64,000 nt of DNA from Impatiens glandulifera. Lineage: Eukaryota > Streptophyta > Magnoliopsida > Ericales > Balsaminaceae. This document shows positions 11,396-24,073 of this stretch, piece after piece. The stretch spans positions 56,316,587 to 56,380,586 of the forward strand of contig NC_061865.1 in NCBI RefSeq assembly GCF_907164915.1, written 5' to 3'. Positions within the stretch are counted from its first letter, which is position 1, and each line of letters starts with the position of its first letter. The notes below the pieces were generated by a model, which searched no databases, was not told the origin of the DNA, and saw nothing but the letters and a program-made list of their open reading frames with translations. The position numbers and the translations under genes were made by a program.

Positions 11396-13230
11396 TAGGG
11401 TGTAAATGGGTAAACCCAACCTATATTCCTCAACCTATAATCAACCCAAATTAAATTTAGTCAACTCATTATCCAACTAATATTAGTCAATAATATGAGT
11501 TGGGTAACCCAAACTAAATTTTAGTTTGTAATACATTTATTACGTTTTTTACTCGTTTAATATATAACACTTTTTTTTTTTCGATTAACACATTTTGATC
11601 AGTTTAAAAATTATCTGATTCATTTTACATAATTTAATATTTTTTTACTTATTCAACACGTTTTAAATTCGTTTAACTAATATTTGATTTGTATAACTTG
11701 TTTTGACTCGTTTAATACGTTTTTAGTTTTAACAAGTATGTAACTCGTTTTAATACATTTCACACGTTTTTGGCACGTTTAACATATTTTTAACACGTTT
11801 TGACACGCTTGACACGCTTAACACGTTCAACGTTTTTGGCATGTTTAACACGTTTTTGGCACGTTTAACACGTTTTCAGCACATTTAACACGTTTTGGCA
11901 CGTAAAACATTTTTTTGACATATTTAACATATTCTGACACGTTCAACACGTTTTTGGCACATTTAATAATTTTGGCACGTTTAACATTTTTTTGACGTGT
12001 TTAACACGTTTTGACCCGTTTAACAAACTTGTGACACATTTAACATTTTCGGTCCGTTTAATTTGTTTTTGTCATGTCTAATATGTCTTTGATATTATTA
12101 TATTTTTTTTATCCATTTAACATAATTTTGATTTGTTTGAAATTATTTTGATAATTTAATTACTAAATTAGTTGAAAAATAATATGTGAGATTAAAATTA
12201 ATTATTTAAATAATATTTAAATAATTCATACTAAATAAAGTCTTCAATATGGTAAACTCTGTTTATTTTAATAAACAAATTAATTCATTAGACGATGTTC
12301 AACTAGAAAACTCATTCTCAAACTTAAAATGCAATAATTTTCCCATCAAACAGTAATTTATCTTTTTCAAGACCACTTATATTTATCAACTGTACAAATT
12401 AAACTCTAATATTTTTTTATTCAATTAGAGAAAATTATGATAAAATTAATTATACATTAATAATTTATATACATTAAAATAATAAATTAAACATTATTAA
12501 TCCTATTTTAATATTTTTCTTTAATTTTTATTTTATCTTGTATTTTTAGTTTTTTTTTATTAATATTGTTCATTATTATAGATTTATGATAGGTAAAAAA
12601 TATTAATAAAAAATATTAATAAATTATATAAAAATATATATATAATTAATACATATCAATAGTGTTTTTACATTAAACTTCTTGGGTAAAAAAATGCAAA
12701 CTAAAAAAAATAGTTTACCTATATATCAAAAGTTAAATGACTTATTTATAATTATAAAAAACATGAAATGCCCATATATCGGTATTTCAGGGAGAGAAAA
12801 TGGTGTTTTTACCATTTTGGGTTTGAGGGTGGGTTGAAGAGGAAAATGTAAAATGGATTTTTATTTGAGAGTGAGTTGGAGATGGTTTTAAAGAGTTTTA
12901 AAAAAATAGTGATATATTAATTATGTAAGTCTAAACTATAATTAATAAATATATTATTAATTAGTTTTAAAAATTTTAACTATTTTCCATTTGATTATAA
13001 TAAAGATCAATCTAATAAAAATTAATAGAATATATTGGAGTTGGAAAATGGTTAGTTTATATTAGATTGATAAATTTAATTGGGTAATTTGGGTAACCCT
13101 ATCCCAATCTAAATTAAATTCAACCCAAAATTAACCCAACTGAAACTCAACACAACCCAAACTAACTTACCTAAATTAATATTTTGAGTTTGAGTTTGGA
13201 TTTGAGTCAACCCAAGATATACTTATCTTA
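11396..13230. mobile_element. hAT-type foldback element with minisatellite (degenerate)
   Basis: The left end TAGGGTGTAAATGGGTAAACC and the inward-reading GGGTAACCC-rich right end match the better-preserved element at 50437-53094. Flanking 8-mers GATAATAC and ATAATAAC look like a decayed 8-bp target duplication. The left arm (about 11690-12110) has repeats of ACGTTTAACACGTTTTTGGC type, but the right arm has lost them. No transposase is encoded. Confidence 0.6.
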
Positions 13231-13245
13231 ATAATAACCACATTT

Positions 13246-13599
13246 ATTGACTTATTGAGAATAAAGAATATGAAATACCCAACAAAGGCAAATGCTTGGA
13301 GCATAGAAGAAGAAGATACTAGGCCTCCTCAATTTTGGATGCTCCCCTTCTAGTTCTATTGGTACGGATTGATTGGATTGGATTGGATTGAATTACGACG
13401 TCTTGTGATTACTTTCTAACTCCTTAAAAATAAAAACTTGTTTGCGCCAATTTGATCACTTTGATATGTACCCTAAGATGTCTTCATTGCATTTAAGCCC
13501 GGTCGAAAGAGCAAAAATTGTACAAGATTGATGCTGAGAAAATAATAATATTATTAATGTAAAATAGATGAAAAGGGAGATTCTCAATTACATATCCGT
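13246..13599 (-). pseudogene. Degenerate copy of the small secreted-protein gene
   Basis: On the minus strand this region aligns with the intact gene at 14999-15367, including the end block encoding the hydrophobic tail (matching CCAAGCATTTGCCTTTGTTGG) and the 5' flank with a TATTTAAAGG-type box at about 13640. The position of the start codon is mutated, and stops and indels disrupt the frame. It is not expected to make protein. Confidence 0.65.
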
Positions 13600-13699
13600 C
13601 TGGATTTGAGTGATTTGCATTAGTTGTTATTGTTTCTATTTAAAGGAGAAGTCATCAAAGATAAACAACTCGGTGGGGACATGTTTATTATTTATTATG

Positions 13700-14471
13700 A
13701 CATTTATAAGTTTTGGCTACTACCAACAACTAGCTAGTTAATTAATTACAAGAATGATCAATATTAGTAAAGATGTAGTAGACCCAATTCAATAATGGCC
13801 GGGTTACATTTTAAGCCTAGTCATAGCACCCTAATGACTTTAATAAAACTATTTTCAATTTGTATATTAAATTTATTGTAATTAGAAGATGTCAATACCG
13901 ACGTTTACATTAGACACCGTGTTCATCTGGTCAGATATGTCGTGCAAATTTTGATAAATATCTGATTTTTTTTCATATTCTATAGTATAGTTATATATTA
14001 TGGAACCATTGCCAACAAAAATATAATATTTTCCTAAACTCATCTACTAGTGTAGTAATGATGATTTGACATGCATGGATTACAACTTATAAGATATTAT
14101 TTTTGTTGTTCTATGTTGACTAATCTACTCGATCAATGTTACTATTTTTATTATTATGTATGGTTTGGATTTTTCAATATAAAAATAAAGAAACAAAAGT
14201 TAGATACTACAAAACCGCTAACTCTATTTATCCCTCTAATTATAAAACATAAAATTGACAATTTTACCTTTGATTCATTTTTAATGTGGGGTTAAAATTC
14301 GAACTTATAATCTTATAAAGAGGTATATAACTACTATTTTATTTGTTTACTATTTTCCATTTTTAAACCATCAGTCAATTCATTCTTTTTATTTATCGAT
14401 AATTTAACCCGAAATCCAATTATAAACTTAACTCGAAGTCCAAATTACAGTTTTCTTATCTTGAAAATCGA
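13700..14471. other. AT-rich intergenic stretch
   Basis: No domain or RNA gene is recognisable. A 74-aa ORF at 14071-14295 has no recognisable similarity or signal and is probably chance. Confidence 0.5.
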
Positions 14472-14756
14472 CCTTATTAAAGGACATGATGTAGATTAAT
14501 AAAAACCGGTATTGCTCAAAACTAAATCTACTCAACAATGAGCATCCAACTAAAGTACATAGTCAACTTTATTGAAAGTGTGTGAGATAAATGAATAAAA
14601 CCGATATTATTGAAGACTAAATCTATCGATTGAAGGAATTTTTAATTAATTACATAATTAACTTTATTAAAGGTTTGTAGGGATAGATGTATAAAACCAG
14701 TATTTATCAAAACTAAATCTCCTCTACAAGAATATCCAACTAAATTGCATTACTAA
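14472..14756. repeat. ~95-bp tandem repeat, three divergent units
   Basis: Units begin near CTTTATTRAAGG at about 14472, 14567 and 14662 and each contains a TAAAACCGRTATT..AACTAAATCT block. Divergence between units shows that the array is old. Confidence 0.6.
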
Positions 14757-14998
14757 TAATCCATAAGTATTTTCAATTAAATTACAAAACATTTTTGCAA
14801 TTCCAATATTTAACATAATATTAATATTTGATCAAATCAACCATCTTTCTTTCCATCTCTTATACAATTACAAAACAATAAATATTAAATAAAAAAATCA
14901 ATCACATGATAATACCATATAATTTTCCAAGGAAGATGTTAGATAACATTCAAACTTGGTCAACCTCACAATTATCGACATTAGTATTCCAACACTCA

Positions 14999-15367
14999 CT
15001 ATACTAGATTGAGAACAAAGAAAACGGAATAACCAACAAAGGCAAATGCTTGGAGTCCAAGAGAAGAACCTTTCAGGCTTTGCATCTCGGATGCCCCACT
15101 AGTATTATTGGTACGAACTCGAGGGCGTGTACGTCTAACAGTAACTTTTTGACTTCCTAAAAACGGAAAAACATCAGCCCTCATTTGATCTCTTTCGGAT
15201 TTGACACTCGAGACGGTTGGATTGTCGAGCCAAGTTGATTGAACCTCTTGTTCATGAAGAGCCGGCAAAGTAGAAGGAGGAAGAGCAGAAATTGTAAGAT
15301 TGTGATTATTTGAAAAGAAGAATATTGTGAGAGAGATGAAAATTGAGATCCTCAAGTAGATGTCCAT
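14999..15367 (-). CDS. Small secreted protein with GPI-anchor-like tail (unknown family)
   Basis: A single-exon ORF of 122 aa. Residues 1-28 form a classical signal peptide (hydrophobic ISIFISLTIFFF core, likely cleavage after ISA). The mature part is polar, with a Pro-rich start (LPPSTLP), a WLDNP motif (residues 46-50) and a basic stretch VRRTRPRVRTNN (77-88). An SGAS block (90-93) and a hydrophobic tail (about 103-122) ending at the stop together look like a GPI-attachment signal. Export to the cell surface is therefore inferred; no catalytic motif or known peptide-hormone motif is recognised. A frameshifted paralogue at 24074-24447 retains nearly the same protein up to the shift, which supports a real gene. 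A TATA-like box lies about 65-75 bp upstream of the ATG. It might be a cell-wall glycopeptide or a signalling-peptide precursor. Confidence 0.65.
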   Translation of the reverse strand: MDIYLRISIFISLTIFFFSNNHNLTISALPPSTLPALHEQEVQSTWLDNPTVSSVKSERDQMRADVFPFLGSQKVTVRRTRPRVRTNNTSGASEMQSLKGSSLGLQAFAFVGYSVFFVLNLV

Positions 15368-15429
15368 TTGAAATTAGATCAGCAATAGAAGAATTGTGAT
15401 GAATTATTTGCATTAGTTGTTTTTGTTTT

Positions 15430-15440
15430 CTATTTAAAGG
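15430..15440 (-). promoter_or_regulatory. TATA-like box of the small secreted-protein gene
   Basis: CCTTTAAATAG on the minus strand. The same box and the flanking purine-rich GGAGAAGTCATC block are kept at the equivalent place in the copies near 13640, 24515 and, more weakly, 31280. Confidence 0.5.
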
Positions 15441-15596
15441 AGGATAAGTCATCAAAGTTGAACCACGCGTGGATTAATGGATTATTTATATACATATTTT
15501 TCAACTACTAACAATTAATTAATTAGAAAAAAAGATCTTGATGAGGTTGACGATGCTGACCAAGTCAACAATGGGGTGCATTTCCAGCCGTCATAA

Positions 15597-16549
15597 GAGC
15601 ATCAGCGCACAAGACCTCTACCCTCTTATTTTGTTAAATCAATATTCCACCTCAGCATAAAGCGGACACATGTTGTACTTGGACAAAACACTCCAATGCT
15701 TCCGCCTGCCTTCTTATTTAAATAATTTAAATGTGAATTTTATTTATACTATTTTAAATAAATAACTAATTTATAGTATTATAACTAATATTCCTATATT
15801 ATAGTAAAATTTGAGAATTTAAACCCTTAAAACAAACGTGTTAATATAATTAATAAAAATATATATTAATTTATTTAAAATATATAATTATTAATTAAAT
15901 ATATAAATAATATTCCTATATTATATATATTAAAAAACATGTTAATGTAATTAATAAAAAAATATAAAATATTTTTATAATTTAAAATATATTATAATAT
16001 TAAAAATGACATACATAAATAAAATATTCCATCATAAAAACTAATATTAACGGATATAAACATGTTAATATAATTAATAGAAAATATATTAATTTATTTA
16101 AAATATATATTTATTAATTAAATATATATATAACAATATTAAATAAATTAAAATATAAAATATTTTTTTAATTTAAAATATATTATAATATTAAAAACAT
16201 TACAAGAATAAATTTGAGAATATATAACTAATATTTATATATTATAAATATATAACTAATATTTTTATATTATAATAAAATATAAAATATTTTTATAATT
16301 TAAAATATATTATAATATTTTTATAATTATTATTTAAAAATAAAAATAGTAAGTAAAAATAGTATAATTAAATATATAACTAATATTCTTATATTATAGA
16401 GTATATTATATTATATAATAATGAAAATGTTGGGCATGACCGGCATAGAGGGCACTACACTCCTTTTGCTTTTACCTACGGTGCAAAAAATGAAAAAAAG
16501 CAATGACCTGTCCTTTTCCAGGGGCACAGGTCATGCGCTGGAGATGCTC
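15597..16549. mobile_element. PIF/Harbinger-like (Tourist-type) MITE
   Basis: A 953-bp AT-rich element with inverted ends GAGCATCAGCGCA and (from the other side) GAGCATCTCCAGCGCATGACC. It is flanked by the 3-bp target duplication TAA (15594-15596 and 16550-16552). It is inserted in the duplicated flank of the secreted-protein gene, whose sister copy (near 24680) lacks it. There is no transposase ORF. Confidence 0.75.
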
Positions 16550-16552
16550 TAA

Positions 16553-17230
16553 TATAACAATAACTTAATTAAATGAAATTGTGCTCCTTATTTTATATGT
16601 TATTTTTAAAATAAATTAATGTTGTTCGTGATATTTCAATTTCAAACAAATTTTATTATTATTTTAAATTAATTCCACATTTAAAAAAAAAAATGAGTTA
16701 TTCTTAGATTATAAAAATTGAGAGCATGATATTAGAATAAATAAAAAATTAAAATTGATGAAAACAAGAGATTAATGAGCATGAAGGTTTCTGAAGGAGA
16801 CATCAACATCCTTCAACTACCCAACTTAATTCTTGGAATGAATATTATAAAATGTTAAAATATTAGTGTTATAAATGTTAGGTATATGTCGAATATTATC
16901 ATGATAAATACATCAATTTCTTTCTAACTATATATTCTAACAAAAAAAATAATACTAATTTGAAAGGTAACATATTTGACATCTCACTCAAAATCCTACC
17001 AACTATTAAAATACTTGAATATCATCAACTAATTTTAATTATATTCTAGATGAGACTCTTAAAGAATTGAAAACAATGAAATTAAAGGATTACAAGATAG
17101 GTCAATTTATTTAAAATTATCATACTCAAATTTTAAGATAAAAAATATTAAGAATTGAATTTACAAATTTAACATTTTTTCATATAAATTATCTTAATAT
17201 TATAGGGAAGAGAATTTAAGAGTTATTACC
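16553..17230. repeat. Segmental duplication shared with 27924-28510
   Basis: The blocks AAATGAAATTGTGCTCC, GAGAGCATGATATTAGAAT and AGAGATTAATGAGC occur in the same order in both places. This is the distal upstream flank of the secreted-protein genes at 14999 and 24074, so the duplicated unit included at least 2 kb around the gene. Confidence 0.7.
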
Positions 17231-17374
17231 GCACCACAATCTAATTAGTTGAAAAAATAACAATTTTTCTCCCTCTACTCTCTCTTCACCCTTTATCATC
17301 ATTTATCATTTTCTTAGTTGATCTTTTGACATATCATTCTCTCTTCTATCATTTTTCATATTATATATATATGT

Positions 17375-18130
17375 TAGAGTGAATGGATATTTGGGTCGAA
17401 TTATGAGTTGATTCGCTCATAAACTTAAAATGGTTAAAAATAAAATTAAAATGATATAGGTATGTTTCGAACTTGCAAACTAACAAAAACAAGTACAACC
17501 TATTAACCAACTAGGCTAACAACACTTTATATTTCAAATTCAACACCAAATTTGATGAACGTAGGACATTTTAACCATATAAGTTCAACTTTTTAACTAA
17601 CTAATATATATATATGTATATAATGATATTTAATTTTTAAAGTGTTCGGATTTACGGGTTGAGAGCTGTGGTTAATTTGGATATATATGTGAGACTAAAT
17701 GAATACTTGGGTTGGATTGTGGGTTGAGCTTCCCATAAACTTAAAATTATTAAAAATAAAATTAAAAATATTATATGTATATTTCGAACTTGCAACCTAA
17801 CAAAACAAGTACAAATCTTTAACCAATTAGGCTAACAACACTTTATATTTTAAATTCACCAAATTTGATGAACGCGGAACATTTTAACAATATAAGTTCA
17901 ACTTTTTAACTAACTAATTTATATATATAATGATGTTTAATTTTTAAAGTGTCTGGATTGTCGGGTTAAGAGTTGTGGTTAATTTTAATATATATGTGAG
18001 AGTAATTGGATAGTTGGGTCGGATTATGGGTTGACCCGCTCATAAACTTAGAACGGTTAAAAATAAAATTAAAAATGTTATATGTATATTTCGAACTTGC
18101 AACTTAACAAAAAAAAGTACAACCCTTAAT
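17375..18130 (+). mobile_element. Divergent Helitron-family tandem units, ends missing
   Basis: About two and a half units of the ~300-bp repeat that forms the bodies of the Helitrons at 794-1539 and 35374-36113. Each unit contains a tRNA-like core on the opposite strand (about 17465-17522, 17785-17840 and 18090-18130). The terminal hairpin with CTAG is not present, so this is an old or truncated copy. Confidence 0.6.
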
Positions 18131-18989
18131 CAAGTGTGATTAGTATATGGTTTGCCGATGGATAATAGGTCGATATCAATTGATAATAGTTAAACAAATA
18201 TGAATTAAATATTTGATTGACCAATGTGTAAAGTCACGATGCAAAATATTAAAAAATATGAATCAAATATTTGATTGACATAGTGTAAGTCTGTAAGGAT
18301 ACGAGATAAGGTGTTCATTCGAACAAAATATGTGATGAAATATGTAAGAAGATAAGTTGTTTACCAAAGTGATTAAAATGTGGAATGAAGTCGTTCTATT
18401 TTTTATTTTAATATATTATTCGTGATTTATTAATAATTTTAAACATTAAATACATATTATTATAATTTTTTTTTAATTTATTTTATTTTTATTCGTATGA
18501 GTACACGAAATCTTTTATAATTATAACTAGTTATACAAAATTTTAAAGTGAGTTATTATTTTATTTAGTATAAAATACTAAATAAGTGAATTTTTTATTA
18601 AATAAAATCTAAAAATTAAAGTAATATATTTATAAAAAATAATTGTTAATCATCCCATTAATTATTGATAATTATTGAGCCAGTTTGGAAACATCTTAAA
18701 TTGTATTTGAATAAATTTTAACGAATAAATATTATTAATTTTTTTAATATTATTAATTTTTGTAATATTCTAAATAATTAAAATATATTTTATCTAAATC
18801 ACTGTCCCAATAAATTTTTTAAAAATAATATATATTTTAGATAATTTAAAAAAAAAAAAATGACCAAACTCAGCTTTAGCAGTCTGCCATATGTGTTATC
18901 TCAATCACTAATGACCTCATCAAGTTGAAATCAAACTAGTGGCATATTTTTTATTTTTTTTACATGACTTTTAATTGTTAGAGATTTGA
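18131..18989. other. AT-rich intergenic stretch
   Basis: Contains a loose ~85-bp repeat around ATGAATYAAATATTTGATTGAC (about 18199 and 18258). Nothing coding is seen. Confidence 0.5.
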
Positions 18990-20184
18990 TTTATCTAGTG
19001 TGTTAATAAATAATTAAAATTAATTTACATTTTATATTATTAATATTATTATATGATGTATTTTACTTTAAAAAAATATATTTAAACATTAATTATTATT
19101 TTATTTTTATCAAATTATCAAATTGAGTTCTTTATTGAGATCAATTAAAATTTTAAATATTTTAATTTTATTATCTGCTTATTTTTGTTATCTGCTTATT
19201 GTTAAAATTATACAAAAACATTTACAAACATTCAAAACGATTAAATCATAATCTAGACATTAAATAATATATTTTTATAAAAATTAAAATTACAATAAAG
19301 ATGATCTAATATTTTTGTAATTTTTATGGTGACTCCAAAAATGAACTCTTTTGAATTATAAAAATGAGTATAGCAAATTAAATAAATTAATTTAAAGTGT
19401 CAAAAAAATCTCAACCAAATAATTTGGGCAGCAATAAAAATTGTTCTTACCCATGAGTCAGTAAGTATAGTCGAAAAGTCGAAAAGTATTCGGAAAATCT
19501 ACCCACATAGTCAAATGATGAGAAACCCATAAAAAAACAAAATAAGGGCTCGATCTCTGGATTTTTAAAAAAACCCAACAAAAATTAATTTTCAACTCAA
19601 TCACTTCTCTACAATCACATCACTCATTTCATTAACCAAAATATTAAAATACCATCTATTTTAAATTATTATTTTTTTATTTTATTTATATATATCAATA
19701 CTTTTTAAATTTTTTTACCAAAAATAATTATTCACTCCTCAAAATCATTATTCATCATTATTTATTTTAGTCACAAGTGAATACTTGTAAAAAAAATTCT
19801 CCAAATGAAAAATTAGTTCAAATAATTCATTATTGTAAAAATAATAAATAAATTTAGAGAACAATTGGCAGGTATTAACCACCAACAACCCATACAAAAT
19901 TAAGAGGAATATTCTAATTATAAAAATATGATTCAATTAAACCTAATGTTAAATAAAACAAAATACAAAATTAACTCGTTTGTGAATGATAAAATTAAAC
20001 TAATGCACTGTAGGATAATTAAAAAAAATAAAAATAAGTTTTCATCACCTTCTAGAACTCTTTTTTACCGACAATTCACAATGCTGTTGCCTAAATATCA
20101 TTTATATATGTGGCTTAATTTGACATCTATGAGGAGACAGGAAGGGTGAAGAAAGAAGTCTGTTTCTCTCTCCTGAATGAGGCT
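18990..20184. repeat. Segmental duplication shared with 31990-33030
   Basis: The order of blocks is the same in both segments: a GTTCTTTATTGAGATCAAT-like block, a TAATCTAGAYATTAAATAATATA block, a GTGACTCYAAARAYGAACTC block and finally GACATCTATGAGGAGACAGG. This forms the upstream flank of the dispersed repeat (copies II and III). No coding region is seen. ORFs at 19748-20149 are not conserved. Confidence 0.7.
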
Positions 20185-20193
20185 GTTGAAGGA

Positions 20194-21243
20194 GAACAGT
20201 TTCCCTAACTAAATTAACCTTGTTTGGCGTTCACTTTCCCAAACTAACCTAGTTTGTTCATTTATTCTCAAACTAACCTAGTTTACTATTTAAACTCACT
20301 TTTTTTTTATTTATTTTTTATTTTATTTTATTTTTATTTTATTTTTTACGTTTCAAATTTATTATATATATATATAGATATATATATATATTTAAATTAT
20401 TATATATATAAACTAAATTATTTATATTTTAAATTATTATTTTTATAAATTTTATTATTTATATTTTGATATATAATTTAAATTATTATTTTTATAAATT
20501 TAATTATTTATATTTTAATATATAATTTAAATTATTTTTTTTATAAATTTAATTATTTATATTTTGATATATAATTTAAATTATTTTTTTTATAAATTTA
20601 ATTATTTATATTTTAATATATATATATATATTTATATTTCAAATTTATTATATATATATATATTTATATATATATATGGCAGTATGATTTTTATCCCCTA
20701 AATTTATTTATTTTTACTATTCAAATTATTATTTATATTTATTGGGTTATTTTTTATTAAAATAATTTTGACAACTTTTCATTCAAATTATTATTTATAT
20801 TTATTGGGTTGTCTTTTATTAAAATAATTTTGACAACTTTTTTCTTGCGATATAATTTCATAATAAAAATTTTATCGATTTTTAATGTTTTTCTTCATAA
20901 AAATATGTCTTAAGTTAAAATGAACCATTAAATATTTTTATTAAAATATAAATAATTAAATTTATAAAAAAATTATTTAAATTATATATCAAAATATAAA
21001 TAATTAAATTTATAAAAATAATAATTTAAAATATATATCAAAATATAAATAATTTAGTTTATATAAATAATAATTTAAATATATATATATCTATATATAT
21101 AATAAATTTGAAATATAAAAAAAATAAAAAATAAAATAAAAACTGAGTTTGAATAGTAAACTAGGTTAGTTTGGGAATAAATGAACAAACTAGGTTAGTT
21201 TGGGAAAGTGAACGCCAAACATGGTTAGGTTGGGAAACTGTTC
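20194..21243. mobile_element. Palindromic MULE-type transposon with perfect 9-bp target duplication
   Basis: A 1050-bp element with ends GAACAGTTTCCC and GGGAAACTGTTC that are perfect inverted repeats. The similarity continues for about 100 bp (GTTTGGCGTTCACTTTCCC in both arms) and then through AT-rich arms, making the whole element a foldback. It is flanked by GTTGAAGGA at 20185-20193 and 21244-21252, a 9-bp duplication typical of Mutator-like elements. The uninterrupted site exists in the sister repeat at about 33042-33050. It encodes nothing. Confidence 0.9.
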
Positions 21244-22060
21244 GTTGAAGGAAAGAGGCCGGATTTCTTTCCGGAGGGTAGTTGCCCCTCTTTCCCCGGT
21301 GACTATTTCCGGTGGTTATCGGAGCCGATGATTTCAGATCTGAAATTAAACCATCTTCTTCATCCTCTTCCTCATTCAACAACCCTCTGAGTGTGTGCGT
21401 TTCTATCTTTCTTTCTCTTCAGTCTTCTCCTTCACATATATATAAATATATATATATATACATATGCCATGTTCTTTCTTTGACCAACAATATATATAAA
21501 CCTTTCTGCATGTAAAGATCTAAAGAAGAAGAAATCAATAATTTGTATCTTGGCTGGCTGATAAGTACTATTCATGAGGCAGTGAAGATGATGATCAATT
21601 GATTCTATGGAGAGAGTTCAGGTGGGTGGAAAGTGAGAGAAGAAGCAACCCGGTTCCTTGGCGGGGCAACCCGATACCCTTATTATAAGCGGTTGCAGCC
21701 ATGGTTGAGCAAATAATCTTCTCTGTTTCTCCACCACCGTTTTCTAAACCAGATCTGAGCCTCCCTCTCCTCTCTCTCTCTTTCTCTCTCCTTCATCAAG
21801 TTTAATTATTTTATTACTATTTTTTATCTTTTTATATTTATCACAAATTCTTTACTTATAAAAAATAATGATAAAAATTTCAACTTGTTTGTTCAATGAA
21901 TGGTTTATTTTGTTTTAAAATATAATTTATTTAAAACATTATTTACTTAATATTTTCCATAGAAGATAATAAATAAATTAATAACATAATTAATGAAGAA
22001 TGAAAATTGTTATACAATTATAAAATTTTATTTTTTTTAATTACAATAGCATTTTAACAT
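21244..22060. repeat. Dispersed promoter/5'UTR-like repeat, copy II (right part)
   Basis: This continues the repeat interrupted by the MULE; its left part lies at about 20135-20193. It includes the GATTTCAGATCTGAAA block, a CT-rich stretch, the GGTTCCTTGGCGGGGCAACC block and GATCTGAGCCTCCC. The layout equals copies I (2101-3640) and III (32985-34860). Confidence 0.6.
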
Positions 22061-22109
22061 TGAAATTTGATGAAATGGCCGTAATAATGCCACTCATTTT
22101 GGAAATGAC

Positions 22110-23702
22110 TAGTGGCGGTTAAACTTTGTCAATAAAAATCATACAATAATATTATTTATTTTAAAATTATATTTATATAATAATTATACATTAATTTTTA
22201 TTTATTTCAATATAATAATATAAATTACTTATAAAGGTAAAATATAAAAATTAAAATAATAATAGTTTTTTATATTTCTTAATTTTAAACTATTTTAAAA
22301 TTTTATAAAAAAATATAAATTAATATTAATAAACAAATTAAAATAATTACATTGATTTTGTTTGGTATTTAAATAAAGAATTTGATATATTATTTTTATA
22401 TACATTAATATTCTATAATCTCGAGTATCTATTCACCTAATATATGTGAAAATATTTTTTTATTTTTTTTCTTATTAATATTTTTTATTTTTTTTATATT
22501 CTTATAAAATCAGGCTTAAAATTATTAAATTAGATTTTCATATTTTTTAAATAATTAGTTTTTTATGAATTTGTTTTTGTGTTGCATTTGATGAAAAAAT
22601 TATTGAAAATTACAAGTGAGTTATCATTTTGCCTACAAACAAAGAGGAGATTAAAATATAGTTCAAGTCATGTCATTGATTGCGAGTTCAAAAAATTAAT
22701 TTACAGAAGATGGATGGAATGATATCTTGGACCAAGTTAACAGTTTTTGTCAATTACACTCGATCTCAATACTTGATATGAATGAGTATATGATAATTGA
22801 TAGCAATAGTATGCGAAGAGGAAAAAGAGAACTCATCACTAATCATTATCGTGTGGAAATCTTTTGTCAGGTATAATAAATATTATTTCTTATCTATTAA
22901 TAGTTATTATATATTATCTATTATCTATTAATAGTTATTATTTATTATTTAATGCTAGGTTGTTGACTAGATTATGTAAGAAATGAATAATTGTTTTTCA
23001 GAAGTTAATACAAAATTACTTGATTGCATATCATGTCTTTATCCCAGAAATTCATTCTCCAAATTTGATATTCGTAAACTCATTCGTCTTGCCAAACTTT
23101 ATTCTGAAGATTTCACAGGTAGTGATTATTTATTTTTGAAACAACAACTTTGGACTTACTTATTTAATTTGCGGGATAATCTTCAATTTTCTTCAATTGA
23201 AGATTTGAGAATTTTTGCTCAGAAATTGGTTATAATAGAAAAAACATATAGTTTTTCCATTGGTTTATCAATTGATAGAGTTGGTTTTAGTTTTACCAGT
23301 TGCAACTGCATCCGTTGAAAGAGTTTTTTCTGCAATGAAGACTGTGAAGACTGATTTGCGTAATCGAATGGGAGACGAATGGATGAATGATAGTTTAATT
23401 GTATATGTTGAGAAAAATATTTTCTCAACAATTGAAAATGAACCAATATTGCAATATTTTCAACAAATGGAATCTCGTAGAATAAATTTGTCTTTTTTTG
23501 TACCGACTCATGGACAAGAATAATTTAGTAATTGTGTTTATTAGTATTTTGTAATTGTGTTTGTTAGTATTTTTATGTAATTACCAAGTAAAATTTTAAT
23601 TAAAAAATGCATTTATTTGATTGCTAAAAAAATGCTACGTTACGTTACTATGTATTTAACCCTCCGAGAAAATATTTATGGGTCCGCCACTGATTGTATA
23701 CA
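22110..23702 (+). mobile_element. hAT element remnant
   Basis: The outer ends TAGTGGCGG (22110) and CCGCCACTG (to 23702) are short inverted repeats of the CAGTGGCGG type, and they enclose a decayed hAT transposase. No clear 8-bp target duplication remains. The element is much shorter than autonomous hATs, so a large internal part, including the N-terminal zinc finger and most of the catalytic domain, has been deleted. Confidence 0.6.
22709..23523 (+). pseudogene. hAT transposase (ZMYM1/TTF-type) C-terminal relic
   Basis: Translation in pieces gives the conserved C-terminal half of this plant hAT family. A first exon ends ITNHYRVEIFCQ (about 22836-22871). A GT..AG intron of about 87 bp follows, then EVNTKLLDCISCLYP and SFSKFDIRKLIRLAKLY in the frame at 22983-23318, and finally the hAT dimerisation block VLPVATASVERVFSAMKT and RNRMGDEWMND in the frame at 23260-23523. 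Two stops just after the intron and a frameshift near 23260 disable it. Confidence 0.85.
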
Positions 23703-24073
23703 ATAATTAAGTGAAAGCTTAAATGTGTTTGTAAACTAAGTATTTACTATAAATTAATAAAATATTAATTAATAATTATTAATTTATCGATTAATTAATA
23801 ATTTTTTTAATTAAAAAATTTTAGTAGTCCCAAGTTTATTATTTTATAGAGTTTTTACTTTATATACAAAAATATTTTCCAATTCTAATATTTAACATAG
23901 TATTAATATTCAATCAAATTAACCAATTTTTCAATCTCTTAAACAATGAAACAACAATAAATAATCAAATCAATCACATCACAATACCATATGTTTTTCA
24001 AGGAAGATGTTAGATAACATTCTAACCCTCGGGTCAACCTCACCCATTATCGATATTAATATTTCAACACTCA
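23703..24073. other. AT-rich flank of the secreted-protein pseudogene
   Basis: The part from about 23850 is homologous to 14770-14998 (3' flank of the intact family member). The remainder is featureless. Confidence 0.5.

Noticed and set aside
20254..20448. 64-aa ORF rich in Tyr and Leu
   Set aside because: Located in the AT-rich arms of the palindromic MULE; low complexity.
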